DNA of 64,000 nt from Lota lota (taxonomy: Eukaryota > Chordata > Actinopteri > Gadiformes > Lotidae), in contig JACYXH010000815.1 in the NCBI GenBank assembly GCA_026745465.1, positions 1-64,000 on the forward strand. Direction: 5' to 3'. Shown here piece after piece: positions 22,501 through 34,300 of this stretch (positions within the stretch are counted from its first letter, which is position 1; every line of letters starts with the position of its first letter). The notes under the pieces are model-generated. The model did no database searches. It saw only the letters and a list, made by a program, of their open reading frames with translations, and was not told the DNA's origin. A program made the translations under genes and the position numbers.

Positions 22501-25351
22501 AGACAGACAGAAAGAAATACTGACAGATAAGATAGGAAGATAGACAGAGTAAAAGACGGGCTTTCATACATAGGCAGGCACGATTATGGGAGAGGAGGGA
22601 CCAATAGAACAAGAAAAGGGAGTGAAAAATGAAAGCTATCTACACGATTCATCCTCTCAGTCTGTCTGGATCACTCCCTTCCTATAACATCTTCTTCCTC
22701 CCCTCTCTTACTTTACTTCCATCTCCCTCTGTCTCCTATCATTTTCAGTGTGGGAATCTTTTATCGGTTTATAATGCATCATGGGATAAAGAGTGAGAAA
22801 AGTCTTTAGTCGACATCCGTGGAATAAGAAGGTATGAAAACATGTCTGCCCTTGGGAACAACCCACAGAAATACATACAGAAGCAGGGTAGGAAACATAC
22901 AAGAAGCAGCCCAGCCAAGTCCCTCCACTGAAAGAGAGAGGCAGAGAAGAGCTGAGAGAGCAAGACATGGAGCAATAAAGGGAACAGGAAAGATAAGCTC
23001 TCACACACACCCCTCTTTTTCTCTTAACTTTCCTCTAACTCCCTCTCTCTAGCCCCCCCCCATCTCTCTCTCCCTCTATCCTTAACCTTTCTCTTCCCCC
23101 TGCTTCTCTCTACTCCTCTCTCCCCTGGTCCCTGCTCCATTCTCTCCAGCTCTCTACTCCTCTCTCCCCTGGTCCCTGCTCCTCTCTCCAGCTCTCTACT
23201 CCTCTCTCCCCTGGTACCTCCTCCTCTCTCAACTGCGCTCTCCTTCTCTCCTCTGTTCTTTCCTCCTCTCTCCCCTGCTCTCTCTTCTTCCTCCTCTGCT
23301 CTCTCCTCCTCCTCCTCTGCACTACCTCCGTCACCTCTTCTGCTACTCCTTCTACCAGTGCTGATCTGCTATCGTCTTCAATACATGGACATCACACCAC
23401 TAACGACTGCTGTCACTGCACCGCTTAGAGACGTTGTATTTCAAATAGGTTTTGTCAGAAGGGGGGTCGTAGGTCTGGCTGTCAGTGACGTAATGATGCC
23501 ATTGAGTGAGCACACTGTTGCAGAGTTCAACCGAGTTCAACAGAGTTGAGCGTTGAAGCTCAAGTTCAACCCAGCGTTGACGCTGCCCTGGGAGTCACGG
23601 ACAGCTTGGATTCTCCACCTTGTCGCTGCGCTCAAAGTTGAACCAATTTCAACCTTGACCCTGGTCGACGCTGACCTCTTGAACCACGTCCAATCACATT
23701 ACAGCTTTGTTAGACGTTCTAAAGCCAACTGCTTTCTGGACTTAGTGACTTACAGTGACTGCAGACACATCTCATAAAGGACCAGGTAGGGGTGAGGGCG
23801 CCTCTTGCTCTAGGATGACTACAGTTAGACTGTGGACATTGGGGAACAAACCCAGAACCTTTCAGCTGGGAGTCAGACACCCTAACGACTAGACTATCTT
23901 TCCTCTGAACCATACATGAAAAATACAGGTTGATCTCCTCACCTCCTCCTCCTCCTCCTCCTCCCAGGTATACAGGGTTTCCCAGGCGTGGCAGCAGTGG
24001 CCCGGAAGGCCTCGGGGAGGTGCAGCTCCTCCCCTCCACTCCTCCGTTCTCGCGCTGGAAAAGAAACAGGCCGTCTCCAGCTCCTCCGCCTCCCCCCACC
24101 ATGGCAGGGTTCCTCCCCACATAGCCTCTGTTCCCGCCCCCGCCACCGTGCCTCCATGTAGCGCCGCCTCCCTCCCTCCCCCCCGCGGGCTTGGCAAGGG
24201 ACACGGTGACCACGGCGCCGTCGATGAGCACCCCGTTCATGAGGCGCAGGGCGTCCAGCGCGTCCTGCCGGCTGCGGTAGTGGACAAAGGCGTAGTCCGT
24301 CAGCTTCTTCACACGCTCCACTGAGCCGGGGCGCACGCAGGAGAACGCCTCCTGCAGCGTCTCCTCACTGGTGCTCAGCATCAGGTTACGCACCTGGACA
24401 CACACAGAGACACACATGATGGGGCAACTCCGGCAAAGGTAAAAGGTTGCATATATATTTTTCATATTAGTGATGCACTGATTGCCCCCCGGTTCCTGCC
24501 GGTCCAGCGCTATGCACTTAGAACATTTCTGTGTAACGTCCTCTCTTTTAGATATGAACAACCATACAATCACTCTCACCTTCAAATTGATTGATCCAAA
24601 AAAAACGTCTGATCAATCCAATGTCAATAAATTCCAACTTTGACCTGGTTTTGCCTGTGACCTTTTAAAAGCACAGCCAATAGGCTTTCAGCAAGATGGT
24701 GGGGGAAGGGATACAGAATTGATATTAACTAAATGCTAACTATTGTTAGCATCTAAACTGTCTTTATAATTACCATCACTTTGGGTGTGTGAATAGGTGA
24801 AACTTCAGAAGCGGCACAGTGAAAGGTCTTCTCCTACATCCTGATAAGTACTGTAGTGCATAGGTAGAGCGAGGCAAAGACACAGCGGATTGAGAGAAAG
24901 ACAGGGTGGGTAGAGCAAGGCAGGGACACAGCGGGTTGAGAGAAAGACAGGGTGGGTAGAGCAAGGCAGGGACACTGCATGGAGAGTGAGACAGCATGGG
25001 TAGAGCTAGGCAGGGACACAGCAGGGAGTGAGAGACAGCATGGGTAGAGCTAGGCAGGGACACAGCAGTGTTAGAGGTGTGTATGTGCAGAAAGTGAAAG
25101 TGGGATTTGGATGAAAGCGTATATAAAGCAGCATCCAGCATTAGGTAGCGTTAGCATCAAGCGTTGGATCTTCCGGCATCTTAAATGATGACTTCAGCGC
25201 CCTGCTGGAGTCCCCATGACAACAACAACACCAATAGTTAGTAACAGGAAGCACATCAAACAGACTCCATGTTGGATCCTGCAGGATCCAAAGCACCTCG
25301 GTTTTAATGCTGGACCAGTTATGTGAACTCAAACTGATACTTCGTGGTTGT

Positions 25352-25395
<44 letters not shown>

Positions 25396-28300
25396 TAGGG
25401 GTAAAATGGCCCAGGGCCATTACAAAGTCACGTCGGGACAACAAATAAATGCATATGCTAAAATCGAAGTCTTGCACACACTCACACGTGTGAAAATGTA
25501 CCCCCACAAAACAAACCCACATATTTTATTAAACCCGGAAACCAAACTAAACGTGTGTGTCCTACATACAGTATCACATGCAACACATCGACACGTGCAC
25601 ATTGAAACGCATATAAAAAGAAAAGTGCACGTACGTATAAGACCCGGACACGTTGCATGGTCTCCTCGTCCACATCCTTCTCAGGCTCCGCCCAGTTCAC
25701 CTGGATGTTGAGTCCCCACAACTGTAGGGTTTCTGGGACACACACACACACATACACCCAGGTGACATCAGCACGTGTGGGTACCAGGTTGTGGTAAAAC
25801 AAGGCCCAGTAACTTATCTCCCCATTTCTCATAACCCTGGCAGGCAGAGCAATTTAAGAAGCTTGGATTACAACCGTCAGCCGGTTAATGTGCTGGTGAA
25901 ATATGACCTTTCGGCAGGTAACCAATCAGCTGCCTGGGTACAGAAGGAAGAGAGCCAACAGACTGTAGTGAGTGTGTACTGCGGAGTGTTAATTTAATGG
26001 TCTCTCTCTAAGTGAGAGAGCGTATCTTCCAGAGCAGCTTAGCACACTGCTCTTCGGTGCTTTCAGATAGACTTAAAGGCGTGGTGAACTCAAATCGTTT
26101 TTTGTTATTTTATAAACGTAATATGTATTCTATTATCTTCAACATAGCAATAACTATGCCATTGTATCACTGTAACTGAAATAATACCCTGATTTAGAGA
26201 AAACAGGAGTAAAATCCTGTTTTTGCAAATCTCTGCCAACCAGTATATGAACGTTACACTCCGCTCCGCACGCAGGTAGTGATATTTTTGTGACATCAAA
26301 GTGCCTTTTGGTGCACTCTTTGACGTCAGGACCAAGTGACACCGTCGGCGAGGTGTGTGTGGACGTGTGGTGCTCCGTCTGGGCCGAGGCTGTTGATGAC
26401 GGCGTCAGAGAGGGGGTTTAGCCTTTCAGACAATTATAGGGTGTATGGACGTGTGAAGCTCTGTCTTCTCAGCGGTTTATTTTGATGTTGGCGTCCGAGA
26501 GAGGGTTATGCTTCATATACAACATCCCTCATTATAACGCATATACACAACGACGTTAGGCTACTAAAAAAGAATCACGAAGTCGCCGTGGGTCGTAACC
26601 ATGGGGACAACATGCCACCCCATCCTTCCTAGAACTCTCAGCCCAAAATTTAAAAATATTCAACCTCATAGTGTTAAAATTCAAGCTGAAACAGAGAGTT
26701 CACTTACACTTTAAAGTCCCCGTAAAGATGTAACATAATAGACTATCCTCTGTCGCCATCTGGCAGATAGCAGCAGGTACTGCTGAGCATTAAAGATGCT
26801 GGTGGGTGTGCATGAGGTTTATCAGGCATCACACACAGTATACATTAGGGCTGCCACTAACATAATATTCTGATTATGTGATAGATTCATCTATTAATCT
26901 AAACGAAAAGTATAACCATGTTCATCAAAAAATGCATGGAATTGAGTTAGATGGCTTTGCCTTGTCCTGCTCTACTGTTGTAGAGCTAGTGGGATACACT
27001 TCTAAACAGTGAATTTAATCTATTGGGATTCCCGACAGCTTCGCTTGGAAGCCCATCACTGTAATCGGGAGCGTAAATATCTGTTGAATATCCAATGTCT
27101 TTCTAACCAAAAAAAGAATAAAAAAACAAAGAAAGAAAGCAGCTCAGCACAGGCACGCTATACGACAGGAAAACAATAGTAAAGTGGGCTTCAAGTTAAA
27201 AAATAAAGGCTCTGTGTGACCGGCCCACTGTGTTTTTGCCTTTTCTGGTGGTCCTCCTTCCTGAGTAGCACCTGTATGCCTTCTTTCCAGGTGTTTGCAC
27301 ATTGTAGTAGTGCAGCTGTGAGATTTCATAGACATTTTGCACAGGGAACAAACGGTCGTGTTGTTGTCGGCTCATTTAAAGTATTTCTGTACTTTTGAAG
27401 CTTTTGGTCTGGGGAAACGTTTACACGCAACCCCTTTTGTAGCACATTGGGGTGCAGCAGCAAGTTGTTTTGGTTTATCTGTAGGTGTTTACAGGGAGCG
27501 ACTGACCTTAACGCAGCAATTACCTAATGATATTGAAGTAACACATTTAGGATAACGGATTTCATTTAACAAATTGCGTCGTAGAAATCAAAAAATATAT
27601 ATAAAATAAAGAAAACCAATTTTCAGCACCGCGGTCATTGATGAAGTCATTAAAGAGCACGATTTTGAAACTAAACTACCAAAAAAAACATCCCCCCCTC
27701 TCTGCTCCCTCCTTTGCTACGTTTCTCCGCCATTGAGTATTGAATTTCATGCACATGTGATTGACGGTCTTTTACCCAATCAGGAAAGAGATGCCCTGAT
27801 TGGTCAGAACTGAGCTGTGAGTGATATATGGCTAAGTTGAGTCATTCAGAGTATGAGTGTGTATTAGTGTGTATTTTAGAGTGTTACCTGGTATGAGTTT
27901 CCTGCGGGCCATTGCTGCAGCCTTGTGGGACTCGTACTCTACGAAGGCGAAGCCTCTGTTCCTGTTCTTATCAGTAGCACTGGGATACACTATGACATCC
28001 ACAACTCCCTCTGTTACCTGCCCAAACACACACACAGTATAATCTGTAGACTACAGTGGGGTGGGACTGTATTAATGACATTACATTTATATAGCTGACG
28101 CTTTTGTCCAAAGCGACTTACAATTGTGCAAATGTGCATTCAACAACGAAGATATAACCCAAAAAGGGCAAGAATCATTTGAGTACATAGAATTCATAAA
28201 ATAAGCAAAGCAATTGCTTTTAAGTGCTACAATATAATACCAAGTATTGGACCATGTTGAGCCTGCAGTGTGGCTTTGACAATTCAAGTATTCTCAACAG

Positions 28301-31300
28301 ATCAAAGAGTGCGTGAGTGCATGAGTGAGTGAGTGAGTGAGTGAGTGCGCGCGTGTGCGTGTGTGTGCGCATGTACTGTGTACCTTCTTCATCTCCTCCA
28401 TTATCTCCTCTTTCTTCTTGTCTTTGGGCAGGGAGCCCACAAAGAGACGGCAGTTGTCCAGACTCACACACACTCCGATGTACTTCCCCGGTCGGATCTC
28501 ATAGTTATCCAGCATGTGGATGGCCTTCTGCGCCATCTCTCTGAGGAGAGAAGAGAAGAGAGTATATAGCGGAGAGGGGAAGAGGTGGATAGAGAGAAGA
28601 GAGCAGGAGGAGGAGGGAGAGCAGGAGAGGGGAAAGGAGAGAGTAGGAAAGTAGAGGAGAGATAGAGGAGAGAGGAGGGAGAAAAAGGAGCAGGGAGACA
28701 AAGGAGCAGGGAGAGGAGAGGAAGAAGAGAGGAGATGGGAGCGTGAGATGAGAGGGTAGAAGAGCAGAGAGGGGTGTGGCGGGGGTAGAAGAAGAAAGCA
28801 AAGAGTAGAAGAGGGTGGGAAGAGAAGGTTAAGGGGAGAGGAGAGGAGATTGAGGAGAAAGAGGAGAGGGAGGAGAGGGCATAAGTGCAGATGACAGAAT
28901 TTGAGATGAGAAGAGGTCCCTACCCTTCTCTCTCTCTCTCTCTCTGGTGCTGAACTCTACCTCTCTCTCTGTCTCTAACCTGTTGGTGTACATAACGAAG
29001 GCATAGCCACGGTTCTCTCCGCTGAACTCCATCATAAGTCTGAATGTGTAGATGTAGCCAGCCCTCTCGAACACGGGCACCAGCTCGTCCTCATACATGT
29101 CCCTGGGAATCTTCCCCACGAACACCTCACAGCCCCTGGGTGGGGGCGGGCCCTCCCAGCCTAACAACCAATCACGATAATGCTCTGTTCAATGGGAGGG
29201 GGGGGGGGGGGACTACAGCTTCAAACAATATGCAGCTTGATCAAATGACTGGTTAGCTTACTTATCACAGCTTTAATTTAAGTTAATAAACACACACCAT
29301 TACAGCATTACACATACTCACACTCATTACAGTAGTACAAATTATCACACACTTATTACAGCAGTACACACATATGTATATACTGTATACAAATGTTACA
29401 TACAGCTGGATATATATAGATCTATACCTGGGGGTGGACCGTACTTCCGCTGGCCGTTCTCCTGCATCATGCTGTATCCGGTCTTCTTCATGAGCTCGAG
29501 GAGCGCGGCTTCGTTGGGCTCCGCCTGGTTGGCATCACCTAGCAACCGGCCATTCATTCCACAGTCCCGCTCCATTATCGCGATTTCTGCGAAAATGGCA
29601 TAAAGTTAAGTTCACTTTAAAGTTGAGTAAAATACTAACCAAAACTAACCAAAACCAAGAACTCGTTATGACTGAAAGAACCGTATACATATTCAATATT
29701 GTGCTGTTAAGATATTAACAGCACACATTAACCGTCAGCCGGTTAATGTGCTGGTGAAATATGGCCTTTCGGCAGGTAACCAATCAGCTGCCTGGGAACA
29801 GAAGGAAGAGAGCCAACAGACTGTAGTGAGTGTGTACTGCGGAGTGTTAATTTAATGGTCTCTCTCTAAGTGAGAGAGCGTATCTTCCAGAGCAGCTTAG
29901 CACACTGCTCTTCGGTGATTTCAGATAGACTTAAAGGTGTGGTGAACTCAAATCGTTTTTTGTTATTTTATAAACGTAATATGTATTCTATTATCTTCAA
30001 CATAGCCATAACTATGCCATTGTATCACTGTAACTGAAATAATACCCTGATTTAGAGAAAACAGGAGTAAAATCCTGTTTTTGCAAATCTCTGCCAACCA
30101 GTATATGAACGTTACACTCCGCTCCGCACGCAGGTAGTGATATTTTTGTGACATCAAAGTGCCTTTTGGTGCACTCTTTGACGTCAGGACCAAGTGACAC
30201 CGTCGGCGAGGTGTGTGTGGACGTGTGGTGCTCCGTCTGGGCAGAGGCTGTTGATGATGGCGTCAGAGAGGGGGTTTAGCATTTCAGACAATTATAGGGT
30301 GTATGGACGTGTGAAGCTCTGTCTTCTCAGCGATTTATTTTGATGTTTGCGTCCGAGAGAGGGTTATGCTTCATATACAACATCGCTCATTATAACGCAT
30401 ATACACAACGACGTTAGGCTACTAAAAAAGAATCACGAAGTCGCCGTGGGTCGTAACCATGGGGACAACATGCCACCCCATCCTTCCTAGAACTCTCAGC
30501 CCAAAATTTTAAAATATTCAACCTCATAGTGTTAAAATTCAAGCTGAAACAGAGAGTTCACTTACACTTCAAAGTCCCCGTAAAGATGTAACATAATAGA
30601 CTATCCTCTGTCGCCATCTGGCAGATAGCAGCAGGTACTGCTGAGCATTAAAGATGCTGGTGGGTGTGCATGAGGTTTATCAGGCATCACACACAGTATA
30701 CATTAGGGCTGCCACTAACATAATATTCTGATTATGTGATAGATTCATATATTAATCGAAACGAAAAGTATAACCATGTTCATCAGAAAATGCATGGAAT
30801 TGAGTTAGATGGCTTTGCCTTGTCCTACTCTACTGTTGTAGAGCTAGTGGGATACACTTCTAAACAGTGAATTTAATCTATTGGGATTCCCGACAGCTTC
30901 GCTTGGAAGCCCATCACTGTAATCGGGAGCGTAAATATCTGTTGAATATCCAATGTCTTTCTAACCAAAAAAAGAATAAAAAAACAAAGAAAGAAAGCAG
31001 CTCAGCACATGCACGCTATACGACAGGAAAACAATAGTAAAGTGGGTTTCAAGTTAAAAAATAAAGGCTCTGTGTGACCGGCCCACTGTGTTTTTGCCTT
31101 TTCTGGTGGTCCTCCTTCCTGAGTAGCACCTGTATGCCTTCTTTCCAGGTGTTTGCACATTGTAGTAGTGCAGCTGTGAGATTTCATAGACATTTTGCAC
31201 AGGGAACAAACGGACGTGTTGTTGTCGGCTCATTTAAAGTATTTCTGTACTTTTGAAGCTTTTGGTCTGGGGAAACGTTTACACGCAACCCCTTTTGTAG

Positions 31301-34300
31301 CACATTCGGGTGCAGCAGCAAGTTGTTTTGGTTTATCTGTAGGTGTTTACAGGGAGCGACTGACCTTAACGCAGCAATTACCTAATGATATTGAAGTAAC
31401 ACATTTAGGATAACGGATTTCATTTAACAAATTGCGTCGTAGAAATCAAAAAATATATATAAAATAAAGAAAACCAATTTTCAGCACCGCGGTCATTGAT
31501 GAAGTCATTAAAGAGCACGATTTTGAAACTAAACTACCAAAAAAAACATCCCCCCCTCTCTGCTCCCTCCTTTGCTACGTTTCTCCGCCATTGAGTATTG
31601 AATTTCATGCACATGTGATTGACGGTCTTTTACCCAATCAGGAAAGAGATGGCCTGATTGGTCAGAACTGAGCTGTGAGCGATATATGGCTGAGTTGAGT
31701 CATTCAGAGTATGAGTGTGTATTAGTGTGTATTTTAGAGTGTTACCTGGTATGAGTTTCCTGCGGGTCATTGCTGCAGCCTTGCGGGACTCGTACTCTAC
31801 GAAGGCGAAGCCTCTGTTCCTGTTTTTATCAGTAGCACTGGGATACACTATGACATCCACAACTCCCTCTGTTACCTGCCCAAACACACACACAGTATAA
31901 TCTGTAGACTACAGTGGGGTGGGACTGTATTAATGACATTACATTTATATAGCTGACGCTTTTGTCCAAAGCGACTTACAATTGTGCAAAAGTGCATTCA
32001 ACAACGAAGATATAACCCAAAAAGGGCAAGAAACATTTGAGTACATAGAATTCATAAAATAAGCAAAGCAATAGGCTCTGTGCACCAGCGTAGTGACCAA
32101 CTTCCGCTGTAGCCAGAAGACGGCATATCAGTTTCCGGTTTACCAGCGTCGCCCAAAATGTTAGTTTTTAGTAGATGTTTACAAGACCTGCCTAAAATAA
32201 GTATCAGTGATGTCCATCGAGTCGTTGATGCCTGGTCCCCTGCTCCAACAAGCAAGCGCAACAAGGGATTCAAACTCTACGTATCGAGTTATCTGCACAA
32301 CTACGAGGGTAAGTAGTTTAATGCGGTGTACCGGCCGGCTAGCGGCTAAGCTAGCTAGCTAGGTAGCGACGTGTTCATTTTTAGTGTAGTATAGAAGCTT
32401 GTTTTTCTTAATTTTAAACGCAAACTGTCTGTTTTTTTGTATTATCATTTGTATTTTCTGCCCCTCTCAGTTTCTAATAAAGATCAAGACACAGGGGAAG
32501 TCGTGGTCAGGGCATTGTGCTACAGGTCCATGAGGAAAGCTGAGAAACCTCACAGTTTGAGTGTATGGTGAAGTTAGGATTGATAAGTACAAGAACAAGT
32601 TCAGGTTCAGCCAACACTTATAAGCTTGTTACTTTAATAACCCGGTGTTCCTAATATTCCTGGGGATTTAGCTAAGGTAATTTTTCATTTAATATAACTA
32701 AAATAATTTAAAATAAATCGAATGAAAACTTCATTAGACAGTAAGCAGGTAAGTTTACCTAGCCAATCCCCTCCGGGTTAAATGCGTTCTTATTCAAGTT
32801 TTCCTCAATTCAGTCATTCGTTTAAGATGCAATCTTGTGTTTAAGGTATTACGCTATCATGTTTCAAAGAAAAACGATTGTGGGTGCATTTGGCATATTA
32901 TACAACATACTCTAATCCAACGTACAGAAATACATGACATTTGGTCTGTGATTATAGAATATAAGATATAGAAAATATTGTAAAAACAAGATTGTGTCCT
33001 AAAACAATGGTTAAACAGTGACCAAGCTAAGATAAATAAGTATTTACTATGACATTTTACTTATGCAGGTGGTACTGAAAGATTCCAGTCCGGTGGAGCT
33101 GTTACATCACAGCTGCACATGTGTTGCTGGAGCAGCATTATGCAACCACTGTGTCGCTTTGCTGTTCCAGTCAGCACATTACTCTCAACTGAATGTGCCA
33201 GTGGTCCCTCCTGTGTTAAGCTGTACTGAAGGAGAACAGCAGTGGCACAAGCCCAGAACTTTGGTATGTTTGGACTGTAGTTACAGAGTTGTTGTATATA
33301 TTTTCTAACTCTATTTTATCTCAAACTGTATAATTGCATAACTTGACAGGGCATAAAACCGGGCCCTGTGGATAAGATGGCTGTGCTTTCCGCTAAACCA
33401 AAGTGTAGAGCAACAACAGATCGTGTAAGGTAAAACCTGAATATTGTAAATGTATTACAATATGGTGCATGTTTGAATTAAAATACCTGTGTGGATATGC
33501 TACTTTCCATTCATGTAAGTTTTATGTTTCACTCAGGAGCACACTCTACAAAGGCCTCAGTGGGTGTAACATTTTAGCCGAAGCTAATTCTCAATGTCAG
33601 TCCCTAGTAATGCTTCAGGAGTGAGATAAAAATCCAATATTCTATGCGGTGTTTTGTAATTTTCACTTTTAATGGCATGTTTTTATGATGTTCATGTTTT
33701 TATGAAAAATGTTAGTAAGTTTGTGCATTTATTATAATAATAATAAAATGTTTTGGGTGTTGTGAGCACCAAGAAAAAGACCAGCCATTTATTACCATTG
33801 TACTCAAGAGGAGGCAGACTTCTGTAGCACTACAGATAAGAGGGAATTTTTGGGGGTGAACTGCCCCTTTTAACAACTGTAAAGAACTAACTATGGCATG
33901 CCTGTGATTGAATTTGTTGCACCTTCAAGTTGTCATGAAAAATAAACAGTCAAGACTTGGCAATTTACAAAATGATAATTTTATGTTTAACAGAACAATA
34001 TAGTTATCAATAGGGCTGCACAATTAATCGCTATTGTATCAAAACCGCAACATGAACTAGCACAATATCCAAATCACAGGGGGGTGCGCAATATTTGGTA
34101 AAGGCAAAATATGTGTCAAACCATTCTGAATGAAGTATTGGTACAGATCATTGCAAAAATCACACTATAATCATTTAAATTGAAACTGAAATCAAACTTC
34201 ATATCTCCATTCTTGACGAGAGGTCCATTCTGGTAATTTGAGAGGAGACAAGCGACAGTGAAGAGTTGGTTTATGCTCCCTGCAATGGAGAGAGGGATAG

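Larger units (their letters stand above)
20177..23942. other. rbm46 intron 6
   Basis: No exon is seen. Holds a decayed fish repeat near 20222, a (GGAACA)n-like minisatellite at about 20840-21030, an interspersed repeat at 21290-21480 related to 17990-18200, CA-rich DNA at 22205-22450, a CT-rich array at about 23100-23330, and a SINE at 23780-23905. Confidence 0.65.
25873..29730 (-). repeat. rbm46 tandem unit A (no transposon)
   Basis: 3.86-kb unit starting at ACCGTCAGCCGGTTAATG. It has exons 1-4 and introns but lacks the ISL2EU-like element; its intron 3 shows the uninterrupted target GCAATTGCTTTT near 28210. The left edge joins single-copy rbm46 intron. The right edge joins unit B through a 12-nt filler. 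Confidence 0.93.

Noticed and set aside
23110-23334. Glu/Arg-rich minus-strand frame
   Set aside because: Encoded by the CT-rich repeat in rbm46 intron 6; no start context or splice signals.
26105-27555. Short frames repeated in all four units (for example at 26105-26335, 27144-27335, 27337-27555)
   Set aside because: They are copied with the intron 4 portion of the unit, are interrupted in unit D by indels, and show no domain. Recurrence reflects the duplication, not selection.
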